From Gemmata massiliana (GTDB taxonomy: Bacteria > Planctomycetota > Planctomycetia > Gemmatales > Gemmataceae): a DNA stretch of 39,773 nt. The notes under the pieces were generated by a model, which saw nothing but the letters and a program-made list of their open reading frames with translations, made no database searches and was not told where the DNA came from. The stretch is taken from the NCBI GenBank assembly GCA_000531095.1, contig HG799472.1:120292-160064 (forward strand). Reading direction: 5' to 3'. The position numbers and the translations under genes are program-made. Positions 1 through 8,502 of this stretch are shown here, in pieces (the first letter of the stretch is position 1; every line of letters begins with the position of its first letter).

Positions 1-1
1 G

Positions 2-40
2 GAGGCCGCCCGCGCCCTCAAGCACGCCCACAACCGGTAA
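2..40 (+). pseudogene. 3' end of a truncated kinase-like reading frame
   Basis: The frame reads EAARALKHAHNR and then stops at TAA (38-40). Bases 3-37 are identical over 35 bases to 926-960 inside the kinase-like gene at 589-2160, where the same peptide leads directly into HRDLKP. The frame therefore ends just before the catalytic loop of a kinase domain. This suggests a broken paralogue or a small partial duplication of the neighbouring gene. The upstream part lies outside the window, so how much of the kinase is present cannot be judged. Confidence 0.45.
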
Positions 41-126
41 CGGATTACGGTGAGCACCGATCTTCCGCTACAGCACCAGGCTCCTCAAGGATAAATTGTG
101 TCACTCCAGGGTACGCTGAGAATAAC

Positions 127-501
127 TCACCGCCTGCCCAAAGACTCACTCGCACGCTGCTCCACCACATCCACCAACAACGGGTGCCGGCCCAGCGGCT
201 CCGCGAGCACAAAGCGCACGCCGGGGAAGCGCGCACTCAATGTGTCGCGGGCTTCGGTCAGGTCTTCGGCGACGTGGACACCGGGCGAGAGAAAGTACGG
301 CACGAGGATCACGTCCGTTGCGCCGGCCTCCACGCACTGCGCACCGCCGGCTTCGATGTTCGGTTCGGCCAGTTCCAGGTACGACACCCGGACGATCGGG
401 TACCGCCCGCGCTCGCGCAGGGCGGTCGCGACGAACTCCAGGTCCGCATTCGCTTCGGGCCGACGGCTCCCGTGTGCGATGAGCAAAAGCGCGGTTGGCA
501 C
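127..501 (-). CDS. cbiX: Small single-domain CbiX-type sirohydrochlorin chelatase
   Basis: The 124-residue protein matches the short CbiX family, which inserts cobalt or iron into sirohydrochlorin in the cytoplasm as a late step towards siroheme or cobalamin. The N-terminal LLIAHGSRR carries the conserved His near residue 10. The second conserved His lies in VPYFLSPGVHVAEDL (residues 67-81), and GRHPLL near residue 104 is also typical. The length suits the homodimeric CbiX-short type rather than the two-domain form. The GTG at 501 was chosen because the family motif begins five residues later and the upstream extension has no family resemblance. It is transcribed divergently from the kinase-like gene. 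No other cobalamin or siroheme gene is nearby, so the metal and pathway cannot be fixed. Confidence 0.8.
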   Translation of the reverse strand: MPTALLLIAHGSRRPEANADLEFVATALRERGRYPIVRVSYLELAEPNIEAGGAQCVEAGATDVILVPYFLSPGVHVAEDLTEARDTLSARFPGVRFVLAEPLGRHPLLVDVVEQRASESLGRR

Positions 502-529
502 GGAACTCTCCAGGGGTGCGGCGCAACAG

Positions 530-567
530 GTTCGTCCCGTATTTTTAGAGAAGCGGTTGGGACGAAC
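530..567. promoter_or_regulatory. Inverted repeat in the cbiX/kinase divergent region
   Basis: GTTCGTCCC (530-538) is matched by its exact complement GGGACGAAC (559-567), separated by 20 bases. It sits between the two divergent starts, just before a TATATT hexamer at 577-582 that precedes the ATG at 589 by only seven bases. It could be an operator or part of an RNA hairpin; nothing in the sequence decides which. Confidence 0.3.
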
Positions 568-588
568 GGGCTTTTCTATATTAGTCGC

Positions 589-2160
589 ATGCTCGGAGCG
601 CGCGTCGGCAACTGGTTCGCAGAAGAGGAGATCGGGCGGGGACCGCTCGGCGTGGTGTACCGCGCCCGGGGGTTCGACGAGTCCGAGCGCATTGCCGCGG
701 TCAAAGTGTTCACCGAGGTCCGCGACCCGGCCGCGGTCCAGCGCCTGTCGGCGGAGCTGCTCCCGCTCCAGCGCCTCGACCACGCGAACATCGCCAAAAC
801 GCTCGATTGCGGGACGCACGGCGGGCTGGCGTTTGTCGCTACCGAGTTCGTGGCCGGCACAGACTGCGCGAAGCGCCTCGAAGCCGGGCGCTTGCCGTGG
901 CGCGACGTACTCAGCATCGCGGTACAGGCCGCCCGCGCCCTCAAGCACGCCCACAACCGGAACGTGCTTCACCGGGATCTCAAGCCCGCGCACCTCGTTC
1001 TTATGCCCGACGGCACGCTCAAGGTGCTGGCATTCGGCCTCGCGAAAGTATTCTCCCCTCCGCCCAACCACGCCCCCGCGATCGGATCGTCCGCGTACCT
1101 GCCGCCCGAAGCCGCGAGCGGGAAACCACTCACCCGGCGCAGCGATTTGTACTCGCTCGGCGGCGTTCTCTATACTCTCGTCACCGGCCGACCGCCGTTC
1201 TCGGCCGGGTCCGTCGTCGAGTTAATGCACAAGCAGTGTTACACGCTTCCCGAGCGCCCGGCGCTCCTGGTGAATGATCTCCCGCCCGAGATCGACGAGT
1301 TCATTTGCACGCTCCTGGACAAGAACCCGGCGCGCCGCCCCGGTACCGCGGGAGCACTGCTCGAGGAACTCGAACGGATTCGCGGTAAACTGGAACGCAA
1401 GGGCGAAAAGCTCACGTGGCCCACGAAGATCACGCCCGACACCGCGGAAATGGCCGCACTTCCCGCGGCACTGGGAGGTGTTGCTGAGAGCAGCGATGCG
1501 CCACAGGAACCGCGCCCGCTGTTCAAACGCCCCGCGGTGGTGATTCCGCTGTTCCTGCTCGCTATCGCGGCACTGGTGCTCCCATTCGCGTGGCCCTCGC
1601 CATCCGCCGACGAGCTGTTCACCGCAGCGCGCCCGTTGATCGAATCCGAGAACCCGGACGACTGGGACGCGGCAGAGAAGTATCTGGACCCGCTTGCGCG
1701 AAAGTACCCCGACCGGTATAAGGACGAAGTAATCAACGCACGGCGGAAGCTAAAAGACCGTCGGGACTTGCGCCATGCGATCGGTGACGGTACGCGAGTC
1801 GATCCGCGCACGGACGCTGCACGCGGATACCTCCGAGGATTGCGGTATGCTCAGGCCGGCGAGGTCGCGCAAGCGCGTGCTGCGTGGGACGGAGTCGTAA
1901 CGGCGTTCGGTTCGGTAAAGAGCGAAGAACGGTGGGTGACTCTTTCTCGAACCGGTTTGGCGCTCCTGGCCCAACCGAACAACCGCCCCGCGCGCCAGCC
2001 GCTCGACCGCGACCCCGTGCGCGCGGCCCTCGATCGCGCAAAAGAACTCGACGCGCAGGGGCGCGACGCCGACGCTCGTGCGATCCGGGACGCACTGATC
2101 GTGCTCGCCGAGGGCGACCCAGTCGTGCGCCAGATGGTCGAAGACGCACGGAAGAAATGA
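589..2160 (+). CDS. Membrane-anchored Hanks-type kinase-like protein, probable pseudokinase
   Basis: The 523-residue protein starts almost directly with a kinase fold. It has a glycine loop IGRGPLGVVY (15-24), the ATP-binding lysine in AAVKVF (Lys39) and HRDLKP (128-133). A hydrophobic segment at about 316-334 should place the kinase domain in the cytoplasm and about 190 residues outside; the outer part looks helical and repeat-like. Two metal-binding residues are missing: the Asn of HRDLKPxN is His135 (HRDLKPAH), and the Asp of DFG is Ala148 (VLAFGLAK). APE reads PPE. Active kinases need both metal ligands, so this is probably a pseudokinase acting as a scaffold or sensor. The ATG at 589 was chosen because the kinase domain begins there. 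No ribosome-binding site is visible, and TATATT at 577-582 makes a leaderless transcript possible. Confidence 0.88.
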   Translation: MLGARVGNWFAEEEIGRGPLGVVYRARGFDESERIAAVKVFTEVRDPAAVQRLSAELLPLQRLDHANIAKTLDCGTHGGLAFVATEFVAGTDCAKRLEAGRLPWRDVLSIAVQAARALKHAHNRNVLHRDLKPAHLVLMPDGTLKVLAFGLAKVFSPPPNHAPAIGSSAYLPPEAASGKPLTRRSDLYSLGGVLYTLVTGRPPFSAGSVVELMHKQCYTLPERPALLVNDLPPEIDEFICTLLDKNPARRPGTAGALLEELERIRGKLERKGEKLTWPTKITPDTAEMAALPAALGGVAESSDAPQEPRPLFKRPAVVIPLFLLAIAALVLPFAWPSPSADELFTAARPLIESENPDDWDAAEKYLDPLARKYPDRYKDEVINARRKLKDRRDLRHAIGDGTRVDPRTDAARGYLRGLRYAQAGEVAQARAAWDGVVTAFGSVKSEERWVTLSRTGLALLAQPNNRPARQPLDRDPVRAALDRAKELDAQGRDADARAIRDALIVLAEGDPVVRQMVEDARKK

Positions 2161-2775
2161 ACCCTACGTTTCAATGCGGCGGGCCTTACCTCTTTCCCGA
2201 GGCTCACTTCTTGGTCTTAACGTGAATCCGATTACTGGGAAAGACTTGGTATTTCGCGTGCGAACTACCCAACTACGCGATCCCCTGCTTGCCGACCGGT
2301 AAAATCAGATCTTCTCGACCGGCACCGACCGGGCGGGTGACAAAAATCTCCCCATCGCCGGCGACCGCCGATCTTCACCGTAGGGCCGTTCCTTGTTTCA
2401 CGCTACGTGAACCATTTGCGTCGGAAAAATCGCCGTAAGTCTTTTCTGGCTAGTTTTTTGAATCCCACAGTATGAGCAAAGAGCAGCTCTGGGGTGGCGA
2501 TTAATAGACTCGTTGCGCAATTAGGTGGGTTTTGCGGTGCATACCCAAGTTCGGCCATGCTTTCGGCTGCGGGCCCCAGTCGAAATGGCAATAGCTACGC
2601 AATTTGTTTGCGAGACGTTATTTAGAGAGGTGTCAGCCGCTACTGCGTAATGAACCTATTGAATCTGGATATGGATCTAAATATCTTACACTCACACAGA
2701 TCAGGCTAGTGAAAATTAGCGCATTCGACACTTTCGCGATAAGAGCGACGAAAGCTATTTGGAATTGGCCCAGCC
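2161..2775. other. Intergenic region with no recognisable gene
   Basis: This 615-base gap is visibly richer in A and T than its surroundings, especially from about 2430 to 2760. I see no tRNA and no convincing coding frame. A 62-codon open frame on the minus strand (2403-2591) resembles nothing I know. The right part presumably carries the promoter of the DUF1573 gene, but no clean -35/-10 pair stands out. Confidence 0.5.
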
Positions 2776-3486
2776 ATGAAACTCCTTCTCGTGATCGCTG
2801 GATTGCTCGGGCTGACTTCTCTGGGTTCGCTCCTGCTGTGGGCTTGGGGTGCGTCGGCGAAACCGCCCTCCGAGCCGGCCGGCCCGCAGTCGCAAGGCAC
2901 CGTGGCCCTGGTCGAGCCGGAAATTGACTTCGGGCGAGTCGATCTGGGGAGCAAAATCCGCGGGTCGTTTACCGTCGTGAACAATTCCGGCGCAACGGTC
3001 GCACTCAAGGAGGTCGCGAAAAGCTGTTCGTGTACTTCGGCCGAACTCACTTGCGGTGAACTCGCTCCCAACGGACGGGCGGACTTGCGATTTGAAATCA
3101 AAACCGGAGTGCTCCGGGGCCGCCGCGCCGAGACGATTATGTTGAGTGTTAGCTCGGGAGGCCAGCAGCTCGGCACGCTGGCCGCAAAAGTCTTGTTCGA
3201 GCCGACGGGCATTGTGACGGTCGAACCGTCCACTGTTGTCCTCACACGGGCCGAGTCAAAGGTGACACTTGCCGTCCGGATCGATTCCGTGCGAAGCCAG
3301 GGTAAAGTGCTGGATGCCGTGAGCTCGCACCCGTGCGTGAGAATCGACAAGACTTCACTGCCTCTCCTGCACTTGGAGTTGGATACCGACGCGCTGCATG
3401 AGTCGTCGATCGAGACGAAATGTGTGGTGTACACATCCGTCCCCGGTGAAGATGAGGTTTCCATACCCGTGCGGGTTAGAAAATAG
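2776..3486 (+). CDS. DUF1573 exported protein
   Basis: The 236-residue protein opens with a signal peptide or N-terminal anchor (hydrophobic residues about 3-24). The DUF1573 signature follows: DFGRVDLG (51-58), FTVVNNSG (65-72) and the cysteine motif KSCSCTSAELTC (82-93). DUF1573 folds as an immunoglobulin-like beta sandwich and is frequent in exported proteins of planctomycetes and Bacteroidetes; its biochemical role is unknown. A second beta-rich half (about 125-235) may be another sandwich domain. The gene leads a same-strand series with a cysteine-rich secreted protein, an anchored protein and a DUF1559 pseudopilin, which suggests a cell-surface role. The gene and its upstream region are less GC-rich than the kinase genes. 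Confidence 0.82.
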   Translation: MKLLLVIAGLLGLTSLGSLLLWAWGASAKPPSEPAGPQSQGTVALVEPEIDFGRVDLGSKIRGSFTVVNNSGATVALKEVAKSCSCTSAELTCGELAPNGRADLRFEIKTGVLRGRRAETIMLSVSSGGQQLGTLAAKVLFEPTGIVTVEPSTVVLTRAESKVTLAVRIDSVRSQGKVLDAVSSHPCVRIDKTSLPLLHLELDTDALHESSIETKCVVYTSVPGEDEVSIPVRVRK

Positions 3487-3561
3487 GCATCACGATCGGA
3501 TTACCATTCGCGATACTGTTTGATCACTCTTCTTTGCCCACTATTCTGCGAGGATCGACTG

Positions 3562-4092
3562 ATGCGAACGACGATGCACTTCATCCTGTTCGGAGGAGCG
3601 CTCGTGTTGGTGTTTAGCGCTAACGGGGTCAACCATTATGCGACCGGGCAGCCGACACCGGTACCGACTTGCGATGGGGCGAAGGTGCTGGACAATGTAA
3701 AGTGTGATGCCCCCGACACCGTCAAGGCAAACCGGGATGAAGCGATCAATTGCGCGGTCACTACCGACCCGGCTCTGTGCAAGAATACCATTGCCTATAA
3801 CTTCTCTTCGTTTGGCTGCTCGAATCCTGGCGTCGTGACGGTCACGTGTCCCCCCAATTCCCCTGCGAACGCGGTTTGCTACGGTCAGATCTGTATTGAC
3901 AACATTACAGTTGCGACCGATTGTTACGTCATCAAGAACTGTTCGATCCAAGATATCCCGCAGACCGGCGGCGGAACCCGGTCCGAGTGTACCCAAATCC
4001 TTCGTTCTGCCCCTCAAAAGCTCATCAAAACCAATTACTCCGCTCCTAACTGCGTGACACAGGTCATCGTTCCTGTGCCGGGGCCGGAATAG
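3562..4092 (+). CDS. Secreted 12-cysteine protein of unknown function
   Basis: A 176-residue protein with a signal peptide (hydrophobic residues about 6-20, then polar). The mature part contains twelve cysteines spread evenly (for example TCDGAKV, KCDAPDT, GCSNPG, VCYGQICID, DCYVIKNCS), an even number compatible with six disulfide bonds and an extracytoplasmic location. I do not recognise the family. The ATG at 3562 was preferred over an in-frame TTG at 3520 because the signal peptide starts there and AGGA lies at a suitable distance. It lies 75 bases after the DUF1573 gene on the same strand and may share its transcript. Codon use is less GC-rich than in the surrounding enzymes. Confidence 0.65.
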   Translation: MRTTMHFILFGGALVLVFSANGVNHYATGQPTPVPTCDGAKVLDNVKCDAPDTVKANRDEAINCAVTTDPALCKNTIAYNFSSFGCSNPGVVTVTCPPNSPANAVCYGQICIDNITVATDCYVIKNCSIQDIPQTGGGTRSECTQILRSAPQKLIKTNYSAPNCVTQVIVPVPGPE

Positions 4093-4523
4093 TGCGATTG
4101 CAGCCTTGACAAATTCAAAAGATAATTGCATTCTGACGGAGATTTTAGACCATTTGAATATCCGTATCTGGTGAAAGAGTGCTTCCGTGTGGTGTGTGCC
4201 CGGAAGCCTGTTCAAGCCTGACTGCGAGTCCCTCTCCACAGACCTCATGGATGGCCGGCCAACGGCGCTGGTGCATCCGGGCGTGTATTTGATTGGATTG
4301 CCGACACAGGGAACCAAAAACGGTCTCGATTTGGAATCGGAATTGGTTATGAGCGTCGAGCGTGACCCTCCCTTACGGGCGGCTACTGAGGGTGGCTGGA
4401 GCCGTTCCTCTCGAGACTATTGAGGCCCCGACCGAGGTCGCCAGGGTCTGCCTCATCGTCCGAGCTTCCACTTCTCCCGTAGGTTCCCACTTTCTGCGTC
4501 CTTGTTTTGAAAGGAGCATCGCG
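4093..4523. other. Intergenic region with a hairpin and a TTGACA box
   Basis: No convincing gene is visible in these 431 bases. A perfect TTGACA lies at 4106-4111, but the best -10-like sequence (GATAAT at 4121-4126) is only nine bases away, too close for a standard promoter. GCTTCCG (4181-4187) and CGGAAGC (4201-4207) form a 7-bp hairpin that could end the upstream transcript. AAGGAG at 4511-4516 is the ribosome-binding site of the next gene. Confidence 0.4.
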
Positions 4524-5624
4524 ATGTTCGCCATAGCAGTCGTGGTGTTCGTGCAGCACGCCTTGAGCCGAACAGCATTTATCGATGATGTGATTCGGCA
4601 AAAGAACGCGATGAAGGAGAGTTACCATCTCGACTTCAAGTTCGAGGGCAAAGATCCGCACACCGCTCCCGGATTGACCAAAGCCCAATCGTTCTCCGCC
4701 CGAATCTGGCGATCGGGTAACAAGTTGCGGGTCGACGTTTCCGACAGGAAGCAAGATAACCACGTCGATGAGCGTTACAGTGCCGCCCGTCACGTTATTT
4801 GTGTCAACTGCGAACGAGAGCACCACTTCATTTCCACGACGATCGATCCGGACTCGTCTCCCATTACGAGTTTGGTGGAGTTCAAGCCACTAAAATCAGG
4901 CCATCCAGACATCTACGGGCTCGATCTCGACTGGCGGTATTTGGGGCTTTCCAACACGAGACTGGCTGTCAATCAGCGTTTAGAAATCGCAAAGGGGTAC
5001 GGTGAGCTAAAAGCAAACCCGACGTTGCGGGTCGATACGGAGGTCCGCGGCGGTGTCCGGTGTTCGGTCTCGACGGTGACTAACGGTGCGATCAGTCGGA
5101 CGTGGTTCGCCGATCCCGCGCGTGGCAACCCGATACTTTTCGAGACGACCTGGGAGAAGGACGGTAAGGCCAAGCGACACGCGACCGAGGTCAAGTGGCA
5201 GTCGACGGCCGGCGGGCACATGTACCCACAGATCGTCAAGAACGTCCAGCTGGTCGATGGGGTCGTACACCACGAAGAACAGATCACGGTTACGCACGCG
5301 GACTTCCACACGCCCGTGGACCCTGCTGTTTTCACGCTGGCCGGGCTGGGCCTTAAAGACAACCAGCCGGTCGCGTACCCCGGGCTCGATCTGAGCCGGA
5401 TGCCCCGGTGGCGCGACGGCAAGGCCGACGAATCACTCAGCGACGAAGCCCAGCGGCGGGCGCAGGGGTCCGGCTGGCCGACGGACGTGGTCGCCTCGTC
5501 GGTGGCTGCCGCCTACCCGACCGAAAGCCGGACGCCCCTCATCCTCAGCATCGTTTCTGGCACTCTGGCGGTCGCTGCCCTCGTGGTAGCCTTCCTGTAT
5601 CGCCGTCGAAAGGTGGGGGCATGA
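4524..5624 (+). CDS. Exported protein with a C-terminal membrane anchor, unknown function
   Basis: The 366-residue protein has a short N-terminal hydrophobic signal (about 2-15), a long beta-rich region and a C-terminal transmembrane segment ([19 protein letters not shown]) followed by the basic tail YRRRKVGA. It is therefore predicted to be held in the membrane with most of the chain outside the cytoplasm. The central part vaguely recalls lipoprotein-carrier-like folds, but I cannot assign a family. The ATG at 4524 is supported by AAGGAG eight bases upstream. Its last codons overlap the start of the DUF1559 gene (ATGA, 5621-5624), so the two are almost certainly cotranslated, and this protein may belong to the same surface structure. 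Confidence 0.75.
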   Translation: MFAIAVVVFVQHALSRTAFIDDVIRQKNAMKESYHLDFKFEGKDPHTAPGLTKAQSFSARIWRSGNKLRVDVSDRKQDNHVDERYSAARHVICVNCEREHHFISTTIDPDSSPITSLVEFKPLKSGHPDIYGLDLDWRYLGLSNTRLAVNQRLEIAKGYGELKANPTLRVDTEVRGGVRCSVSTVTNGAISRTWFADPARGNPILFETTWEKDGKAKRHATEVKWQSTAGGHMYPQIVKNVQLVDGVVHHEEQITVTHADFHTPVDPAVFTLAGLGLKDNQPVAYPGLDLSRMPRWRDGKADESLSDEAQRRAQGSGWPTDVVASSVAAAYPTESRTPLILSIVSGTLAVAALVVAFLYRRRKVGA

Positions 5625-6568
5625 TTGCTGTTTTTCGCCGCCGTCCCGGGTTCGGCCTGGTCGAACTCCTGGTGACGCTCAGCATTTGCGCGCTGCTCAT
5701 CTCGCTGCTGCTGCCGGCCGTCCAAAAGGTGCGAGCCGCGGCGTCGCGGGCGGCGTGCAAGAACAACCTCCGGCAGATCGGGCTTGCCGTCCACAATTAT
5801 GAATCGGCGATGGGGCAGTTCCCTCCCGCTTACCGCAAGCGGCACGCGGGAGAGTCCGAGCCCTACCTTCAGTGGCCCCTGCTGATCGCCTCGTACCTCG
5901 AACTGGACCCTCAACAGCGGGACGCGGCGGAAGATTTTCGCCGCTCAAAAGATCCGTTTCTGCCGACTCCCCACCGTGGGGTGGCGCAGCCGCTGAGGGC
6001 CTTCACTTGTCCCTCGGACCCTCGGGTGGCTACGGCCTGGGAAGTTCGTTTTCTCTACACGCTCGCCCGCCCTCGGCCCGTCCCAATGACACAGCGGGTG
6101 GCCCTCAATTCGTACCTCGGGAGTGCGGGCGAACTCTCAAAAAAACGGGACGGGGCGATCGTCGCCGACGGTGGGGTGAAGGTGCTCGGAATCACCGATG
6201 GCACCTCGAACACACTGGCGTTTGGCGAGCGGCCGCCGCCGACAGACCTCCTGCACGGCTGGCTCTATATCGGTTGGGGTACGAACGGCTACGGCGCACA
6301 CGACTCTGTTATTGGCGTGAATGATCCGAATCCGTTTCTCGGGCGCTCGGCTGATCCCACTTGCGGACCTGGCCCGTTTCCGTTTCAGCACCCACAGCTC
6401 AATGCGCCCCCGGACTGTGCCATGTACCAATTCTGGTCGCTCCACTCCGGCGGGGCCAACTTCGTGTTCTGTGACGGTTCCGTCCGCTTCCTTAGCTACA
6501 GCGCCAATCCAATCATGCCCGCGCTCGCTACCCGCGCCGGCGGCGAAGTCGTTGCGGTGCCGGACTGA
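5621..6568 (+). CDS. DUF1559 pseudopilin-like protein
   Basis: The 315-residue protein begins with a type IV prepilin-like leader: basic residues, then [13 protein letters not shown], with the Glu at position +5 after the expected cleavage Gly, and a hydrophobic helix. The usual phenylalanine-threonine-leucine is phenylalanine-glycine-leucine here. [20 protein letters not shown] and the C-terminal [17 protein letters not shown] are the DUF1559 hallmarks. DUF1559 proteins are hugely expanded in planctomycetes and are thought to sit at the cell surface after prepilin-peptidase processing; a molecular role is not established. The start codon overlaps the stop of the preceding anchored protein by four bases. 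A GC-rich hairpin 65 bases downstream is a likely terminator for the cluster. Confidence 0.9.
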   Translation: MIAVFRRRPGFGLVELLVTLSICALLISLLLPAVQKVRAAASRAACKNNLRQIGLAVHNYESAMGQFPPAYRKRHAGESEPYLQWPLLIASYLELDPQQRDAAEDFRRSKDPFLPTPHRGVAQPLRAFTCPSDPRVATAWEVRFLYTLARPRPVPMTQRVALNSYLGSAGELSKKRDGAIVADGGVKVLGITDGTSNTLAFGERPPPTDLLHGWLYIGWGTNGYGAHDSVIGVNDPNPFLGRSADPTCGPGPFPFQHPQLNAPPDCAMYQFWSLHSGGANFVFCDGSVRFLSYSANPIMPALATRAGGEVVAVPD

Positions 6569-6632
6569 CGCCGCGTGCCGCGATGCGGTCATTTACGTTC
6601 TCGCTACTGTCCCGAACCCCTCGCGTCCATTT

Positions 6633-6663
6633 CCGGCGCGCGGCGTTTCACCCCGCGCGCCGG
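6633..6663 (+). terminator. GC-rich hairpin after the DUF1559 gene
   Basis: CCGGCGCGCGG (6633-6643) pairs perfectly with CCGCGCGCCGG (6653-6663) around a nine-base loop. It lies 65 bases after the stop of the DUF1559 gene and before the next kinase gene. There is no strong T-run, so termination is inferred from position and stem stability. Confidence 0.45.
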
Positions 6664-6823
6664 ACCCATTCCGTTAACTCCACCTCGACCCGCGCGAACG
6701 ATGCCTTGCGCACTTCCCGTCTTTTGTGGCCCACCAAGCGCGTTATGAACGGCCAACCGGACGTTCACGCTCTGCGCCCTATCCTCTCTACTACGGCCCT
6801 CCGTCCTCTGACCCCTTTGGCAC

Positions 6824-8443
6824 ATGGCCACACCCGCCACGACCGCGCGCGAGTACCGGGTACTCATCGCGAAAAGCAAATTGCTGCCGCCAGAGGAAAT
6901 CGAAGCCCAGTACCGCCAGTGGCAGCAAGATCGCCCCGGATCGGACGAGCGCGTGGACTCGTTCCGCCGGTTCCTCGTCGCGCGGAAGTGCCTCACGGAC
7001 TACCAGGCCGCGCTCCTCCAGCGCGGGCGCACCGACGGGTTCTTTCTGGATGGCTACAAGATCCTCGACCGCATCGGTAAGGGGCAGATGGGGGGCGTGT
7101 ACAAGGCCGTTCACAACTTCGGCCAGCTCGTCGCTCTCAAGATCCTGCCGGCATCAAAAGCCAAGAACCCGCACACTCTGGGCCGGTTCCAGCGTGAGGC
7201 CCGGCTGCTGACGCAGCTCGATCATCCTAACGTGGTGCGGGGGTATCAGGTCGGGGACAGTTCGGGCATCCACTACATTGCGATGGAGTTCTTAGAGGGC
7301 GAAACGCTCGGCGAAATGCTGGATCGACGCAAGCAGTTGCCGTGGGCCGAGGCCACGCGCCTGGTGCGTCAGGTACTCGACGGGCTCCAGCACCTGCACG
7401 AGCGGCGCATGGTCCACCGCGACCTGAAGCCCGCCAACATCATGCTCACCCCGGAACCGGCGAAGGGGAAACCCGACACCACGTGGGACGCGACCGCGAA
7501 GATTCTGGACGTCGGACTCGGGCGCGAACTCTTCGACGACGAGATGCCGGAAGCCCAGATCGAGACGCAACTCACGCAAGAGGGATCGGTTCTGGGTACG
7601 CCGGACTACCTCGCCCCGGAACAGGCGAAAGACGCGCGCGCGGCCGACATCCGGGCGGACATCTACAGCGTCGGGTGCGTGCTGTACCACTGCGTCGCGG
7701 GGCGCACGCCGTTCCCCGAAACAAACATCATGGCCCAGATTCTCCGGCACGCGACCGAACACCCGGCGCCGATCAGCTCACTCGTGGCCGGCCTCCCGTT
7801 CGGGTTCCAACAGGTGCTCGATCGGTTCATGGCGAAATCGCCGAACGAACGGTTCCAGACGCCCGCAGAAGCGGCCGAAGCGCTGAAGCCGTTCGACACC
7901 ACCGGCGCCCCCGCCACGCCCTCGAAGGTGATGCCGGCTTACAAAGACTGGCTGGCGAGCGAAGCGCACCTGCCTCAACCCAAAGAGTTGCTCCAAGACA
8001 CAGTCGTGCGGCCCCACTCGAGTGTCCCCGCACCTGCGAAAGCTCCCGTACCGAGCGCCGTATCGAAGGCTGCGGCGCCCAAACTAGCTTCCTCACACAA
8101 AAGCGGCGCGACGCCACAGCCGACCAAGCCCGGCGGTTCGCGCGCGGTGCCGATGCCCGTACCAGTGGCTGCGCCGGCACCGCAGCCCCTTCCGCTCCCC
8201 ATTCCCATCCCGGCAGTCGAAGAGGTTGAAGTCGAACTGGTCACGGAACCGTTTGCGATCCCTCAAGCGATTCCCCAAGCACTCCCTGCACCGGTTCCAC
8301 CGCGCCCGCTCTGGCAACCGGACCGGCGCGACTGGATCATGCTGGCGGTGGGGGCAACAGGCGTGCTGTCCGCGGTCGGCATCGGCTACGGCCTGGCGCG
8401 CGCGCTGCGCCGTAAACCGGAATCGACTGAAGAAGAAAAGTGA
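6824..8443 (+). CDS. Membrane-anchored serine/threonine protein kinase
   Basis: The 539-residue protein has an N-terminal helical region of about 75 residues (with FRRFLVARKCLTDYQAALL) that is common in planctomycete kinases. The kinase domain follows: IGKGQMGGVY (84-93), Lys106 in VALKIL, HRDLKPAN (198-205) and LGTPDYLAPE (257-266). The metal-binding Asn205 and Asp229 are kept, so catalysis is plausible, although DFG reads DVG (229-231). A proline- and alanine-rich linker (about 375-490) leads to one transmembrane helix near 507-529 and the short tail RRKPESTEEEK. The kinase domain is probably cytoplasmic; almost nothing lies outside, so sensing is probably through partners. No usual Shine-Dalgarno sequence precedes the ATG. 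It faces the Spy-like gene convergently. Confidence 0.92.
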   Translation: MATPATTAREYRVLIAKSKLLPPEEIEAQYRQWQQDRPGSDERVDSFRRFLVARKCLTDYQAALLQRGRTDGFFLDGYKILDRIGKGQMGGVYKAVHNFGQLVALKILPASKAKNPHTLGRFQREARLLTQLDHPNVVRGYQVGDSSGIHYIAMEFLEGETLGEMLDRRKQLPWAEATRLVRQVLDGLQHLHERRMVHRDLKPANIMLTPEPAKGKPDTTWDATAKILDVGLGRELFDDEMPEAQIETQLTQEGSVLGTPDYLAPEQAKDARAADIRADIYSVGCVLYHCVAGRTPFPETNIMAQILRHATEHPAPISSLVAGLPFGFQQVLDRFMAKSPNERFQTPAEAAEALKPFDTTGAPATPSKVMPAYKDWLASEAHLPQPKELLQDTVVRPHSSVPAPAKAPVPSAVSKAAAPKLASSHKSGATPQPTKPGGSRAVPMPVPVAAPAPQPLPLPIPIPAVEEVEVELVTEPFAIPQAIPQALPAPVPPRPLWQPDRRDWIMLAVGATGVLSAVGIGYGLARALRRKPESTEEEK

Positions 8444-8451
8444 GCGCAAGC

Positions 8452-8485
8452 GGGTGCTCGCCAAGAATAGGGGGAGCGAACACCC
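8452..8485. terminator. Imperfect hairpin between convergent genes
   Basis: GGGTGCTCGC (8452-8461) and GCGAACACCC (8476-8485) pair with one mismatch around a 14-base loop. The hairpin lies between the kinase gene (+) and the Spy-like gene (-) and could stop transcription from either side. No long T-run follows. Confidence 0.35.
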
Positions 8486-8502
8486 TTACCGGTTGGTGGA
8501 AC

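Noticed and set aside
2403..2591. Small minus-strand open frame in the A/T-richer gap
   Set aside because: No motif, no ribosome-binding site and no similar neighbour; it cannot be supported as a gene.
3520..3561. Extended TTG start for the 12-cysteine protein
   Set aside because: The ATG at 3562 has a better spaced AGGA and begins the signal peptide directly.
4187..4423. Open frame upstream of the anchored protein gene
   Set aside because: It overlaps a hairpin and the presumed regulatory region, with no recognisable protein features.
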